A stretch of DNA of 64,000 nucleotides. Source: Ypsolopha sequella (Eukaryota > Arthropoda > Insecta > Lepidoptera > Ypsolophidae). The DNA is taken from NCBI GenBank assembly GCA_934047225.1, contig CAKOHE010000034.1, forward strand, positions 310,001-374,000, in the 5' to 3' direction. Below, piece after piece: positions 11,518-21,143 of the stretch. The translations under genes were made by a program, and so were the position numbers. The notes under the pieces are model-generated. The model had not been told where the DNA came from, searched no databases, and saw only the letters and a program-made list of their open reading frames with translations. Numbering within the stretch: the first letter of the stretch is position 1; each line of letters opens with the position of its first letter.

Positions 11518-11688
11518 CGACTGAACACCGCACGCGTCTGTACTGCCGAAGAGTCCAGATGATAGCGAGTCATAACCTCGCTGAAAGTTCGACCTGTGTC
11601 TCCTTGCACAGATAAAAAATTGAGTTAAATCCGTTTTTAAAATATTTATTATGATGTCGACTCACCCTGATTTTAAGGCAAGCCCCTT
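11518..11688 (-). repeat. Dispersed repeat, copy 2 (inverted partner of 761-886)
   Basis: The reverse complement matches 761-886 from GGCAAGCCCCTT to GTGCGGTGTTCAGTCG. It is slightly longer than copy 1 because of an insertion near GAGTCGACATCA. Confidence 0.65.
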
Positions 11689-11689
11689 C

Positions 11690-11910
11690 TCCGAAAATAC
11701 CGTACCCATAGACTTATTAGCTTATGTTCAAACGCGTACCACTCAAGTAGACGTGTTAGAGCTCTAGCCGATGGACTCAGGAGGAGCATGTCATCAACGT
11801 AGCTGAGATAGTTACCACACTCACGGCCGATATCACGTCCAACGCCGATTCTCTTGAGCCATCGACCAGAGCGACAACGTACAAATAAAACGGCAGTGAG
11901 CATGTCAGTC
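11690..11910 (-). pseudogene. RT fragment of an arthropod LINE
   Basis: The minus strand reads LTCSLPFYLYVVALVDG and then, in another frame, YVDDMLLLSPSARALTRLLE. This is the palm of the LINE type also present at 22233-23370 (YAEDMVLLSPSVIALKKLL). The frame break and short length show a dead remnant. It lies directly downstream of the LOTUS-like exon on the same strand, inside the presumed intron. Confidence 0.75.
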
Positions 11911-11969
11911 TAAGTAGATGTCTAAAACAACTGTGGCAACAATAGCCCCACACCGCAGTGTCTACTTGC

Positions 11970-12078
11970 CTGTACGTGCGCAGCAGGTCACTGGACCAGA
12001 GACCGTCCGGGTGCTCCGCGATCAGCTCTTTGATCTCACTCCTCAGTTTTTCGACCATCTTTCTTTTGCTTGAACTGC
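11970..12078 (-). CDS. Host exon with start of a LOTUS/OST-HTH-like domain
   Basis: The 109 bp exon is bounded by an acceptor (TTATATTTCCAG) and a donor reading ACAG then GCAAGT, the known consensus of the minor GC-AG intron class. Its only sensible frame encodes SSSKRKMVEKLRSEIKELIA followed by EHPDGLWSSDLLRTY. The pattern of an amphipathic helix, then HPxGLxxSxLxxxY, matches the N-terminal half of LOTUS (OST-HTH) domains found in TDRD5, TDRD7, Oskar and MARF1 proteins of germ granules and the piRNA pathway. The exon starts with two leftover bases, exactly fitting the phase-1 end of the exon at 20905-21143. A TDRD7-like identity is inference from the domain and the Ser-rich linker. The next exon is not found in the window. 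Confidence 0.6.
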
Positions 12079-12366
12079 CTGGAAATATAACCATTTTAAT
12101 ATTATTTACTATTCAAAAGAACTGCAAAGAACTGCTCTGCTTAGCGAGCTCGATTGGAACCACGATAACTAGGGCGAACATATCGAATATCTACAGAGTC
12201 AGGGGAGGAAAGGGTGGCTCTCCCAACGCTCCCATTGTGATTGAAACTACATATGTGTTGCTTAAGTCTGATGTACCGAAAATGTGTAAGTCTTTCAACA
12301 TCAAAAATAAGCCAAAGCTCTGTGCTAAAAATCTAGGCTACCGTAAAAATGAAGACTGAATGTCTT

Positions 12367-12551
12367 TGTATCAGAACACCTTACTACAAAGGGATCTCGT
12401 TTTCTATTCTTGGCCCGCGACCTTGTGAAGACCACCTCAGATAAGTTTTGCTGGTCCTCGTACGGCAAGGTATACGTAAGGCGTGATGAAAACTCGCCAA
12501 TTGTATTAATAAAAAGTGAGGTTCAGATAAAAGCTTTATTCGATAAAAAAT
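12367..12551 (+). pseudogene. LINE ORF1 remnant, FP-type C-terminal domain
   Basis: The frame reads FLFLARDLVKTTSDKF, then YGKVYVRRDENSP, and stops at 12551. This is the C-terminal FP-like domain common in ORF1 proteins of arthropod Jockey/CR1-like LINEs. A related copy lies at 35350-35574. It is probably the truncated start of the LINE that continues to 14711. Confidence 0.7.
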
Positions 12552-13146
12552 GACCAAAATTAATATTTTCTATGTCTTACTATTCCTATTCAGGTTTCAT
12601 ACTGAAAACTGCGCTTTGCATTACATAAACAGTACTCTGGGACTCATTTTAAATAAACCAAATTGTTACTTAGTACGATTAACGAGTCTCCTTTATTGCT
12701 GTCTTAAATATTGCTGTCTTAAATATTACTGTTTTTTCTACCTAACATTAATGTATAATAACCCATTTGTTACACAGTCACAAATAACACTTCACACATA
12801 CACACACCAAACTTACAAAATTAACTATATGTAAAAAGTGGTCAGTGACAGTTGCGCAAGTAAACAATTGCTCAGTGAATAATAAATGCAAAATAAGTGT
12901 TTCAACTATCCAAAAGTGCAAAATAGTAAAGATTATGCTTAACATACGTGATGATTAAGTAGTGATATCAAATGCAAAGCTATCAGACAAATCTTTGACA
13001 ATAAATATTATAAAGTGACAAACCAGTGTAGTTTTGGATGTTCAAGTGCTTTAATTGCACTAAAGCTAAAAAATGTTAAAGTTCAAATAGGTACTAAATA
13101 CTGTAATAGTGAATTTGTAATCATCACATGCAAAGAATAACGAAAA

Positions 13147-13653
13147 TTGATGATAAAAGAACTATTTATAAAAGGTTATACTCATTTTTTAAGGGAACAA
13201 AACGGATTCAGAAAAAATAAGTCGACTACCTTGGCAATTTACGACTTTCTTAAACAAATAATGGAAAGTATAGATTCAAAACGTCAAACAGTAGCTCTTT
13301 TTCTAGATATGACAAAAGCTTTTGATTTTGTGAGTCACCAACGACTACTTTCAAAATTATATGACTATGGAATAAGGGGACTAGCTTATGAACTAACACA
13401 GTCTTATCTAAACGAACGCAAACAATATTGCGAGGTTAATAGGGTATGTACAAAGACAAACATAGATAAAGTTTATAAATCAAATACACGATTAGTTACA
13501 AGGGGGGTTCCCCAAGATAGCATATTGGGACCGTTACTTTTTATAATTTATATTAACGATCTTCCAGTTAATGTTCCAAAACCAGTTGTACTATTTGCAG
13601 ACGATTGCACAGCAATAATTTCGTGCAATGATGCAAAACAGTTGGAAAATTAA
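13147..13653 (+). CDS. LINE reverse transcriptase, first half
   Basis: The frame encodes RT fingers and palm: QNGFRKNKSTTLAIYDF, LFLDMTKAFDFVSHQ with the first catalytic Asp, GVPQDSILGPLLFIIYIND, and the box VLFADDCTAII near residue 150. The Gly of the highly conserved PQGS motif is Asp here. An in-frame TAA at the end separates this frame from the next ORF, which continues the same protein in the same frame, so the ancestral ORF2 carries one nonsense change here. The ATG is internal. Confidence 0.85.
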   Translation: MMIKELFIKGYTHFLREQNGFRKNKSTTLAIYDFLKQIMESIDSKRQTVALFLDMTKAFDFVSHQRLLSKLYDYGIRGLAYELTQSYLNERKQYCEVNRVCTKTNIDKVYKSNTRLVTRGVPQDSILGPLLFIIYINDLPVNVPKPVVLFADDCTAIISCNDAKQLEN

Positions 13654-13677
13654 ATTAGGGGTACGCTAGAGCACATA

Positions 13678-14412
13678 TTGAAGTGGTTAAAGACCAATGA
13701 ACTATTAATTAATTTTAGCAAAACTAAAATTATGCAGATACACCACCCTCAGAATAAGCCTTCTGCATTGAATTTCGTATTTGATGACTGTAAGATTGAG
13801 GTAGTCAACACATTTAAATTTCTTGGTCTACATTTAGACAAAAACTGTAACTGGAAATTCCATGTTGGACAGTTAAAAAATAAAATTAATCCCTTTTTGT
13901 ATCCGTTGCGGCAACTAACAAGAGTTGCTTCTAAAGACGCAGCATTAATAGCATATTATGGTTATGTACACTCCTTACTTCGATACGGAATAATCTTTTG
14001 GGGAAATTCTACAGATAGTGATTGCATATTTAAGATGCAAAAGAAATGTGTAAGGGCTATAACAGGTATTAAACCCTGGGACAGTTGTAGACCCCATTTC
14101 AAAAACCTGGGAATATTACCACTCCCTTCAGTCTATATCCTGGAGTGTCTTCTTTTCGCAAAATTTAACTACAAGTATTTTCAGGAGACTAAATATGTGT
14201 CAAGTAGACTTCGTAATAGGATACAGCTTACAATGCCACCTTCTAACTCTAAACTTCATAGCAATAGCATCTACAGTATGGCAATAACGCTTTACAATAA
14301 ACTACCAGATAAAATAAAAGAGTTACCACAAAGACAATTTAGAGCAACAGTCTTTAAGATCCTAAAAAAGAAATCGTATTACAGCGTTAAATATTTTTTT
14401 AGAAGACAATGA
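13678..14412 (+). CDS. LINE reverse transcriptase, thumb and C-terminus
   Basis: This is the direct continuation of the preceding RT frame: WLKTNELLINFSKTKIM (thumb), FKFLGLHLDKNCNWKFH, LLRYGIIFWGNS and the C-terminal MAITLYNKLPDKIKEL. These are standard markers of Jockey/CR1-like ORF2. It ends at its natural stop, followed by an AT-rich 3' UTR. No RNase H. Confidence 0.85.
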   Translation: MKWLKTNELLINFSKTKIMQIHHPQNKPSALNFVFDDCKIEVVNTFKFLGLHLDKNCNWKFHVGQLKNKINPFLYPLRQLTRVASKDAALIAYYGYVHSLLRYGIIFWGNSTDSDCIFKMQKKCVRAITGIKPWDSCRPHFKNLGILPLPSVYILECLLFAKFNYKYFQETKYVSSRLRNRIQLTMPPSNSKLHSNSIYSMAITLYNKLPDKIKELPQRQFRATVFKILKKKSYYSVKYFFRRQ

Positions 14413-14711
14413 CATTGGTATTTGAATTGTGCTATTTTGTTTTATTTTATTATATTAGGAATAAATTGACATTGTTTTTTTTCACATTATAAAATTAAGT
14501 AAATTGGACATGTAAAATATTTGATTTTATTTGTTTTGGTAGGTTAACTTTTAAGTGATACATTCATTGTAAATAATTTATTACTTTAAAATATTTGTAT
14601 GCTGGCCTGGCAGATAGCATTGGAACTAACATGTACATGTAACATTTAACGTAAAAACTTTTGTAACATGCTTTCGGACGAATAAACTTATGATTGATTG
14701 ATTGATTGATA

Positions 14712-16861
14712 TAAATTTCTATCTACATTATTAATCAACCTCTGCTACAAAATAACATCTAATCCAGGAATCTATTACAACATACACCTACTATATATAA
14801 TAACACATTTAAATGGAAACACTAATTCCCTACGCATAAGTACTGCAAACATGTTCCCTTTTACGCATACTCTTCTTGTTTACACATCTGTATACATAAT
14901 AAATAATTATGCCTATTAATAACATAAATACTTTACACGAAATTGACACCATTGAACTAGCCCGGTCTTTTAATTGTGATACGACGGATTTTTCACTGCT
15001 AATATCAATTCAAAAAACTGACCTTACTTTAGTATCACAAAACATTAGGAATATTTATTATAATTTAGACGACTTTCTTGTTACGTTACATAGTTTAAAG
15101 TTTAATACGGATTTTATAATTTTAACTGAGTGCAAACTCCCTCATGACAAACCGATACCACAAATAAACAATTATTCTTGTTACTTTACAAAACACCTGC
15201 TAAACAAAAATGACGGTGTTGTGGTTTATATTAAGAATGTACTACCTCACGAAGTTAAAGAAATCCGTTTGACACATTCATCCTGTTTGCAAGTTGAAAT
15301 TCTAAATTGTATTTTATTATGTATCTACCGTTCCCCGTCTAACACCATAGCTGACCAGTTCATTAACTCGCTTAACTCGCATTTATCTAGTCTAGGTACA
15401 AATAAAAATATTATCATCGCTGGAGATATAAACATAAATATATGTGATAAAGAAAATGAAAACTCGTACGAGCGTAACAATAGACTTACCTACATGGATA
15501 TGCTATCTAGTCAAAGCCTGATGCCTGGACACTTTTTACCGACCAGAGGATTGGGTTGTCTTGATCATTTTATATTAAAAATTGATAAAAACAAAATTTC
15601 TGCTACTATTGCCATTTTAAATACTACTATCACAGGTCATTTAACAACATTTTTATGCATTAAAAAAATTGATAATAAAGTTCTCTGCCCCAAAACAAAA
15701 ACTGTAACAAATTACGAAAATGCACGTCTATCTCTACTCGAAAAAAACTTACCTGAATTATTGCATTGTGATGACCCTGACGTTATAGTTACAAAATTAA
15801 CTGAAAAACTTTTAGAATCCCTTTCTGAAAATACAACTATTATAAATGTACCAAACTGTCAACGTATAATCAAGCCATGGATTACTCCAGGTTTACTAAA
15901 ATGTATCAGGAATCGTAATAAAATACAAAAGCAACTTCGCAATGACCCACATAATGACGTTCTAAAAATCACGTTAAAACGTTATCGTAACTATTGTAAT
16001 AACTTAATGAAAAAGGTAAAGCGTAAATATCAAAGAGACTGTATAATTAACTCTGGTAAAAATACAAAAAAGCTATGGAAAAACATTAAATCTATGACCT
16101 ATACTACACAATTTAAAGAGTCTTCTAACGAACTTTTAAATATTCAATCTTCACCTATTGATTCAGCTAATCATATAAATGATTTTTTTGGTAATATAGG
16201 GAAAAATCTTGCTGAAAATAATGCCCTAAAATACCCTAATTATGATCATTCAAAAAATATCCCTCTTCACTCTTCTTCTTTTGTTCTTCTTGACACAGAT
16301 CTCAATGAGGTGTACAACATTTTGATGAGCTTAAAAAATGATAGTGCCCCTGGCCATGATAAAATATCTAATAAACACTTAAAATTTGTCAGTAATGAGG
16401 TTGTCCCAATAATTGCGCATTTAGCTAATGTCTGTTTTAAAAAAGGGGTGTTCCCGAGAACATTAAAACAAGCTAGTAATTTACTCTCGTCTTTAATTAA
16501 TTATATTAATATTGTTTTATGTAAGTATATTTGTATATTATATGTATATATGCATATTCGTAACGTTATAAGTATTTATGTAGTATATTATCTTATATTT
16601 ATGTACAATTTTTTTTTTTTTCTGAAGCTTACTTTTTACATTATTAGTATTTAATTACAAAATTATATATCAGCACATAAATGTATTTTTTACGTTTTAT
16701 TTTTTGTTTAAAATCTAAAATTGTAAAGCCTTTTTGCACACCTGCCTCTGTAACTTTCTTGTACTTTCTGTCGGGTTGACTGGGAGAAAATGCTTCTAGC
16801 ATTAAGTCCACCTGTTGTACATTAAACTGTGTTTTGTGCAATAAAGAATTTAGAAGAAGAA
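14712..16861 (+). mobile_element. LINE copy with endonuclease but no RT palm
   Basis: It begins immediately after the tail of the previous LINE and keeps a 5' leader, a long endonuclease frame and a 3' end with the conserved-looking phrases TCGGGTTGACTGGGAGAAAA and TGTGCAATAAAG. The RT core is missing. The join is near 16475-16500, where coding texture changes to an AT-only run. Confidence 0.75.
14909..16654 (+). CDS. LINE ORF2 N-terminal part: EEP endonuclease and RT linker
   Basis: The 581-codon frame starts with an EEP (exonuclease-endonuclease-phosphatase) domain that nicks target DNA. Visible are VSQNIRNIYYNLDD, FIILTECKLPHD with the catalytic Glu, YRSPSN, IIIAGDININI and LGCLDHFIL. The last EEP motif, normally Ser-Asp-His, reads TGHL, so the Asp is lost. 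After about residue 260 come the basic linker and the start of the RT (NDSAPGHDKISNKHLKF, residues about 480-495). From about residue 525 the sequence is low-complexity Ile/Tyr/Val-rich and looks like read-through into 3' sequence after a deletion of the RT palm. Confidence 0.85.
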   Translation: MPINNINTLHEIDTIELARSFNCDTTDFSLLISIQKTDLTLVSQNIRNIYYNLDDFLVTLHSLKFNTDFIILTECKLPHDKPIPQINNYSCYFTKHLLNKNDGVVVYIKNVLPHEVKEIRLTHSSCLQVEILNCILLCIYRSPSNTIADQFINSLNSHLSSLGTNKNIIIAGDININICDKENENSYERNNRLTYMDMLSSQSLMPGHFLPTRGLGCLDHFILKIDKNKISATIAILNTTITGHLTTFLCIKKIDNKVLCPKTKTVTNYENARLSLLEKNLPELLHCDDPDVIVTKLTEKLLESLSENTTIINVPNCQRIIKPWITPGLLKCIRNRNKIQKQLRNDPHNDVLKITLKRYRNYCNNLMKKVKRKYQRDCIINSGKNTKKLWKNIKSMTYTTQFKESSNELLNIQSSPIDSANHINDFFGNIGKNLAENNALKYPNYDHSKNIPLHSSSFVLLDTDLNEVYNILMSLKNDSAPGHDKISNKHLKFVSNEVVPIIAHLANVCFKKGVFPRTLKQASNLLSSLINYINIVLCKYICILYVYMHIRNVISIYVVYYLIFMYNFFFFLKLTFYIISI

Positions 16862-18056
16862 CTGTTTGGGAGTTGCAGTTAACGTCCTAAACCAATACAT
16901 AAAAGAAAATGCCTTGCTTTAGTTCACCGGCAGGAAATTTAAAAAAACTCCGTTCTTTATTTTTTGCTCCGTTGTGTGTAGCAACTATACTGCGCCCACA
17001 AAAACAAAAATTTGCTAGACAATACGCGACACATGGCACACGATACGACAGTTGAGTCAAAGAGTAAAGTTATATACCGGTATGTATGAGAAGTGTGTGT
17101 TAGGTAAATAAAGCGTATTTTAATGCACATATTTTGTTTAATTGATCGTTGTGCGCCATCTACCGGAATCCATAATAACCATCTGCACGCTTAGTTAGAT
17201 TGCCAGCTTACCACCGAAAGTTTAATGAAAAAAATGTTAAAAACACCTGATTAAGAATTCACTATTTTCTGATGCGATGTTATGAAAATTTTGTGTTTTT
17301 ATTCATAAAAATAAATAAATATGATGAACTAGAACAGTAAAATGCTATATTTCGTTGATTTCAGACAAATTTCATTTCCAGCGAGACAAGTAACGCCATC
17401 TAGCAACGTTATTTTTAGTATTGCGAACCGTACAAGGAGATAGCAATCTATCCTTCCTTTATGTATCTATGCTTAAGGTAAGTTCGTCTAATTATTCAAT
17501 TACGGAGGTCACAAAAAAGGTTTAAATTAAAATAAATTATTGAATTATATAAGTAATTAATATTACAATTAAATGGTGCATAATATACCACTTACTAAAT
17601 AGTATCATACTAATTAGTTGCATAGCACAATTCGCTTAGAATAAATTATGTTAAGGTGTGTTAATTCGAAAACCATTTCGAGATTTAGATTTAATAATAC
17701 GTATTTTAGAACTTTTGGTCTAAATAAACCCCATGATATTTTTACGATAAAGCTGCAACTTCCATTTGCCTTCGTGTGACGTCTTTTGTTTTTTATGTAG
17801 GTCCAAAACTCATTAGGATTATTATTTATATTTGTCTCTATTTTATTTATGTACCACTGAAAAGCTACCTTAATTTTTGACTTGACTAATTTTCTATAAT
17901 GACAAAAAATCCTAAAAATGTCCTATGTGTCCTTTGCTATCAAGATAAATTTATTAAAATTTGCTTCAGACTGATTTGACAGATGAGTAGATAGACAGAG
18001 CCAGACCACTTTTTATAAGCAGTCGCACATCACAGTCAGTATAATGTTTAAAATTT
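16862..18056. other. Unassigned intronic-type sequence
   Basis: No ORF or repeat could be named. By position it would be intron of the minus-strand LOTUS-like gene, if the two exons belong together. Confidence 0.35.
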
Positions 18057-18366
18057 TCAAGTGACGTCATATCCGACAATTCTTTAAAAAATCATAAAAA
18101 ATAAAGGTGAATTTATACAACAAAATAATGAAAACTATGTCCTAAAATGGCATATATTCTCTGAAAAAAATTCTCAAGTGACGTCATAACCGAGAATTCT
18201 TTAAAAAAATAATGTTAATTTATATATACCAAAATAATGATATACCAAATTATCTATCAGAACGATATCAAATGGTAAGATTAGACAGCTGCACTAGTGG
18301 AAATGAGGAGGTGTCGACCGTTGTGCCTCAGGGTAGCGTTCTTATTCTAACTCTATTTTTAATATA

Positions 18367-19377
18367 CAGGGTGGCAAAAATGAAAGGGCCCTGGAGGGGA
18401 ACTACCTTAAATCCTTTAGTTAGGTCATTTTACTAAAAGAAACAAAACTGCATTCAAAGATCTTCTAAAATTTGCTTGACTCACCCGGGAACTGAACCAA
18501 CTAAAAATTAAAAAAATAAACCCTCGCTATTTTATTAAACGAATCGGTAAGATTATTGTTCAGGATTAAATTAGTCTAATAAACATTTAGCCTTACACTC
18601 ATATTGTCTCATATGTTGTACGAGATACCCATGAAATTGAATATTTATTACAAGTTCTTTATTAACAATACCTACTAGGTATTACCTAGTACTGTTCACT
18701 TGTAAAGTAATAATTATACGCTATTATTACACAATGACAGCACGGAATGAAAGCAAAACAAAACAAAATTTGAATTTCGAACGAAATTTATGGTTCGAAC
18801 TTCAAATTTGTTGCTCCGCGTTGCAAAAAAAATACGTTCCTTTTTTAAACTTTTCGTCAGTACGCCTAGTGCAAGAAGTAATTTGTGCTCTGCATACATT
18901 TCTTATTACCATTTAACGATTTTCTTATTGAAGTCTTCAACAAGGTACTTAAGATAAATAACATTAGCAAGCTTGTACTTCATATGATGTCTTTGGATGT
19001 AAGAGAGATAAGAAAATTATAACGTGTCATTTACTTGTTACAAGTGAACAGTACTAGGTATTGTTATCAAAGAACTTGTAATAAATATTTAATTTCATGA
19101 GTATCTCGTACAACAGATGAGTGTAAGACCAAATGTTTATTATACAAATTTTATTCTGAACAATAATCCTACCGATTCGTATGATAAAATAGCGAGGGTT
19201 TATTTTTTTTATTTTTAGTTTGTTTGATTCCTGGGTGAGACAAGCGAATTTCAGAATATCTTTGAATGCAGTTTTGTTTCTTTTAAAAAATAAAGGAATG
19301 TTTCCTTTCAGTAAAATGAGCTAACTACAGGATTTAAGGTAGTTCCCCTCCAGGGCCCTTAAATTTTTTCCACCCTG
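18367..19377. mobile_element. Fold-back TIR transposon (Tc1/mariner-like target), about 1.0 kb
   Basis: Both ends read CAGGGTGG, and the arms are inverted copies about 340 bp long (18367-18708 against 19031-19377) with scattered differences. It is flanked by TA on both sides. With one TA kept, the host LINE reads Leu-Ile-Tyr-Ile-Asn-Asp in frame across the site, which fixes TA as the target duplication. The 320 bp centre has no transposase, so the element is non-autonomous. The TA target suggests the Tc1/mariner group; the long arms resemble fold-back elements. Confidence 0.85.
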
Positions 19378-19384
19378 TATATTA

Positions 19385-20269
19385 ATGATTTATGTGATAC
19401 TCAGATCAAGAACGCAAAAATCTTTGCGTACGCTGATGACACCGCTGTTGTTTTCACTGGAGACTCCTGGGCATAATAATATACTTACACTTAATGCCTC
19501 TAAGACGAATTATATCTGCTTTTGTAACTACGCTAATACCCAACCAAGTAATGACTTTAAGATAAGAATTCACAGCTGCAATAAAACAACTACTTCAGAT
19601 TACTGTGACTGTACAAGTATACAAAAGGTCGCGCAAACTAAATATCTTGGTATCATCCTAGATCAGAGACTATCATGGTATGCACATCTTGAACACGTGA
19701 CATCAAGAATCCGGAAATTAAGTTGGATTTTCAAAACTCTAAGATATGTAGTACCAAGAGTAGCTGATAGTCAGAGAGAGACCACTAGAGATCTTTTCAA
19801 AGAAATTTATGTAGCACTTGTACAGTCTATCATTACATATTGTATTCCGATTTGGGGTGGAGCGGCAAAAACTAAGTTTCTTGTGGTAGAACGGGCTCAA
19901 CGTAGTTTGATTAAGGTCATGTATTTTAAAAAAAGGAGATACTCTACAGAGAAACTGTACCAACTGTCTAAGCTGGCTTCAGTTAGGAAACTATATATAA
20001 CCTATACAGTACTAAAACAACACAAAAACTTGCCTTTTGTCGCTAACATGACAAAGAGTAGAAGGAACAAAAATGCTGTGACGGTGCCAAAAACAAACAC
20101 GGCCTCTGCTAAAAGACAGTACGAAAGACGTGCGGCTCAGCTGTACAATTTACTTAACAGAGAAATAGATATAATATATCCCAAAACATTTCACGATTGT
20201 AAGAAATTTGTTACTTTTTGGTTGGAAACAAAATCTTATGATGAAGTAGAAGATATATTGGAAAGTTAA
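19385..20269 (+). CDS. LINE RT C-terminal frame
   Basis: The frame covers the RT thumb and C-terminus: LNASKTNYICF, KYLGIILDQRLSWYAHL, SIITYCIPIWGGA and a basic tail ending DEVEDILES. The first 30 or so codons are out of the ancestral frame: the catalytic AYADDTAVVF is encoded just upstream in another frame. The copy is inactive. Confidence 0.8.
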   Translation: MIYVILRSRTQKSLRTLMTPLLFSLETPGHNNILTLNASKTNYICFCNYANTQPSNDFKIRIHSCNKTTTSDYCDCTSIQKVAQTKYLGIILDQRLSWYAHLEHVTSRIRKLSWIFKTLRYVVPRVADSQRETTRDLFKEIYVALVQSIITYCIPIWGGAAKTKFLVVERAQRSLIKVMYFKKRRYSTEKLYQLSKLASVRKLYITYTVLKQHKNLPFVANMTKSRRNKNAVTVPKTNTASAKRQYERRAAQLYNLLNREIDIIYPKTFHDCKKFVTFWLETKSYDEVEDILES

Positions 20270-20740
20270 TGGAATCTACAATGACTGTAATACTTACACA
20301 CATACTCGTACACATACCCTAACGACCCCTTATTCACATGAACACACTCACACATCCGCAGACACACCCTTCTACACCCTCTCTCACACTTCTACACACC
20401 CTCATACATCTTCCCCCACACATACGAGCAGGCATAAACTAAATTAAATTTAACTAAATAAAACTTAATGCTTAGATTTAAAATTAAACTCAATTTCACC
20501 TACTTATTTGTATATCTTTTGTTAATATTTCTTGTTGTAGTTTTAAGTAGTATATTTATAATAAGTGCTTTAAAAAAGAGCGGTGCCTCCTGACACAGGC
20601 CCTTTAAAGCTTAAAGGGAGACACCAGCCCCTACCCATACTATGTAATCCTATTTAATGAAATAAACGTATTTGTATTTGTATTGTAATGAAAACTATTT
20701 CCTAAAATGGTAATATTCTCTGAAAAAAATAAAAAAAAAA

Positions 20741-20904
20741 CTCTTTTCGTAATTAAGCTATGGGAATTACAAAAGATAGCTTTTATTTGCTATACATTGA
20801 AAATAGTAATAATGAAAGATATAAATACCTACAACAAAATGATTTTTTTTCAAAATAGATCTCAGTAACTTCAATTTAAATGATTATTCTGGTTTGTAAC
20901 TCAC
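20741..20904. other. Probable intron of the LOTUS-like gene
   Basis: AT-rich, no ORF, ending at the GTGAGT donor (minus strand) of the next exon. Confidence 0.4.
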
Positions 20905-21143
20905 CACTGGACGACGTCATCCTTCCATAATCGTCGTCACGCGAAACCACCATCTCCGAAGGTTCTTCTAAAGATACTGATGATGTTAAATGTGGCATCC
21001 TCTTCTTCATGAAATTCTGCAAGCGGAGCTGATTGCTCACAGTATCAGTCACCGGTGGCTTAGATTTAAGAGTGCTTAGTGGTTGAGAAGTAGGTCCTGT
21101 TTGTCTGACATATGATTCTGGAACACTCGATCTTTTTCCTTTG
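20905..21143 (-). CDS. Host exon, Ser-rich linker, likely same gene as 11970-12078
   Basis: On the minus strand a 239 bp exon lies between an acceptor (CTTTTGTTTCAG) and a donor (AGTG then GTGAGT). Only one of three frames is open, and it is open end to end: 79 codons beginning KGKRSSVPESYVRQTGP, with NFMKKRMPHLTSS in the middle and ending DDDYGRMTSSS. It carries one leftover base at the start and ends in phase 1. The next minus-strand exon I can support (11970-12078) starts with two bases, giving a Gly codon and a continuous Ser-rich stretch into the LOTUS-like domain. I recognise no domain in this exon. Base use is more balanced than the surroundings, as expected of host coding DNA. Confidence 0.65.

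Larger units (their letters stand above)
12367..14711 (+). mobile_element. LINE copy lacking the endonuclease, tail (TGAT)n
   Basis: The order is ORF1 end, about 590 bp of AT-rich sequence, then RT coding from 13147 and a 3' UTR ending GATTGATTGATTGATTGA. No EEP endonuclease is found between ORF1 and RT, so an internal deletion is likely. A small tandem repeat (TGCTGTCTTAAATAT) sits at 12697-12728. Confidence 0.75.
18239..20689 (+). mobile_element. LINE copy with nested fold-back transposon, tail (TTGTAT)n
   Basis: A 5'-truncated LINE starting in the RT palm (IPNYLSERYQ, then VVPQGSVL), interrupted at 18367-19377 by a TIR element. It resumes with IND and AYADDTAVVF at about 19390-19450. A frameshift or deletion follows the catalytic box, then a 294-codon frame. 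The 3' UTR is rich in CA and ends GTATTTGTATTTGTATTG. Confidence 0.85.
18057..20740 (+). repeat. Two-copy tandem repeat split by a LINE
   Basis: Unit 1 (18057-18173) starts CAAGTGACGTCAT and contains AATAATGAAAACTATGTCC. Unit 2 starts at 18178 with the same phrase and is cut at AATAATGA (18238). Its second half resumes at 20690 with TAATGAAAACTATTTCC. The LINE between them sits in unit 2, with TAATGA as a possible target duplication. Confidence 0.65.
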
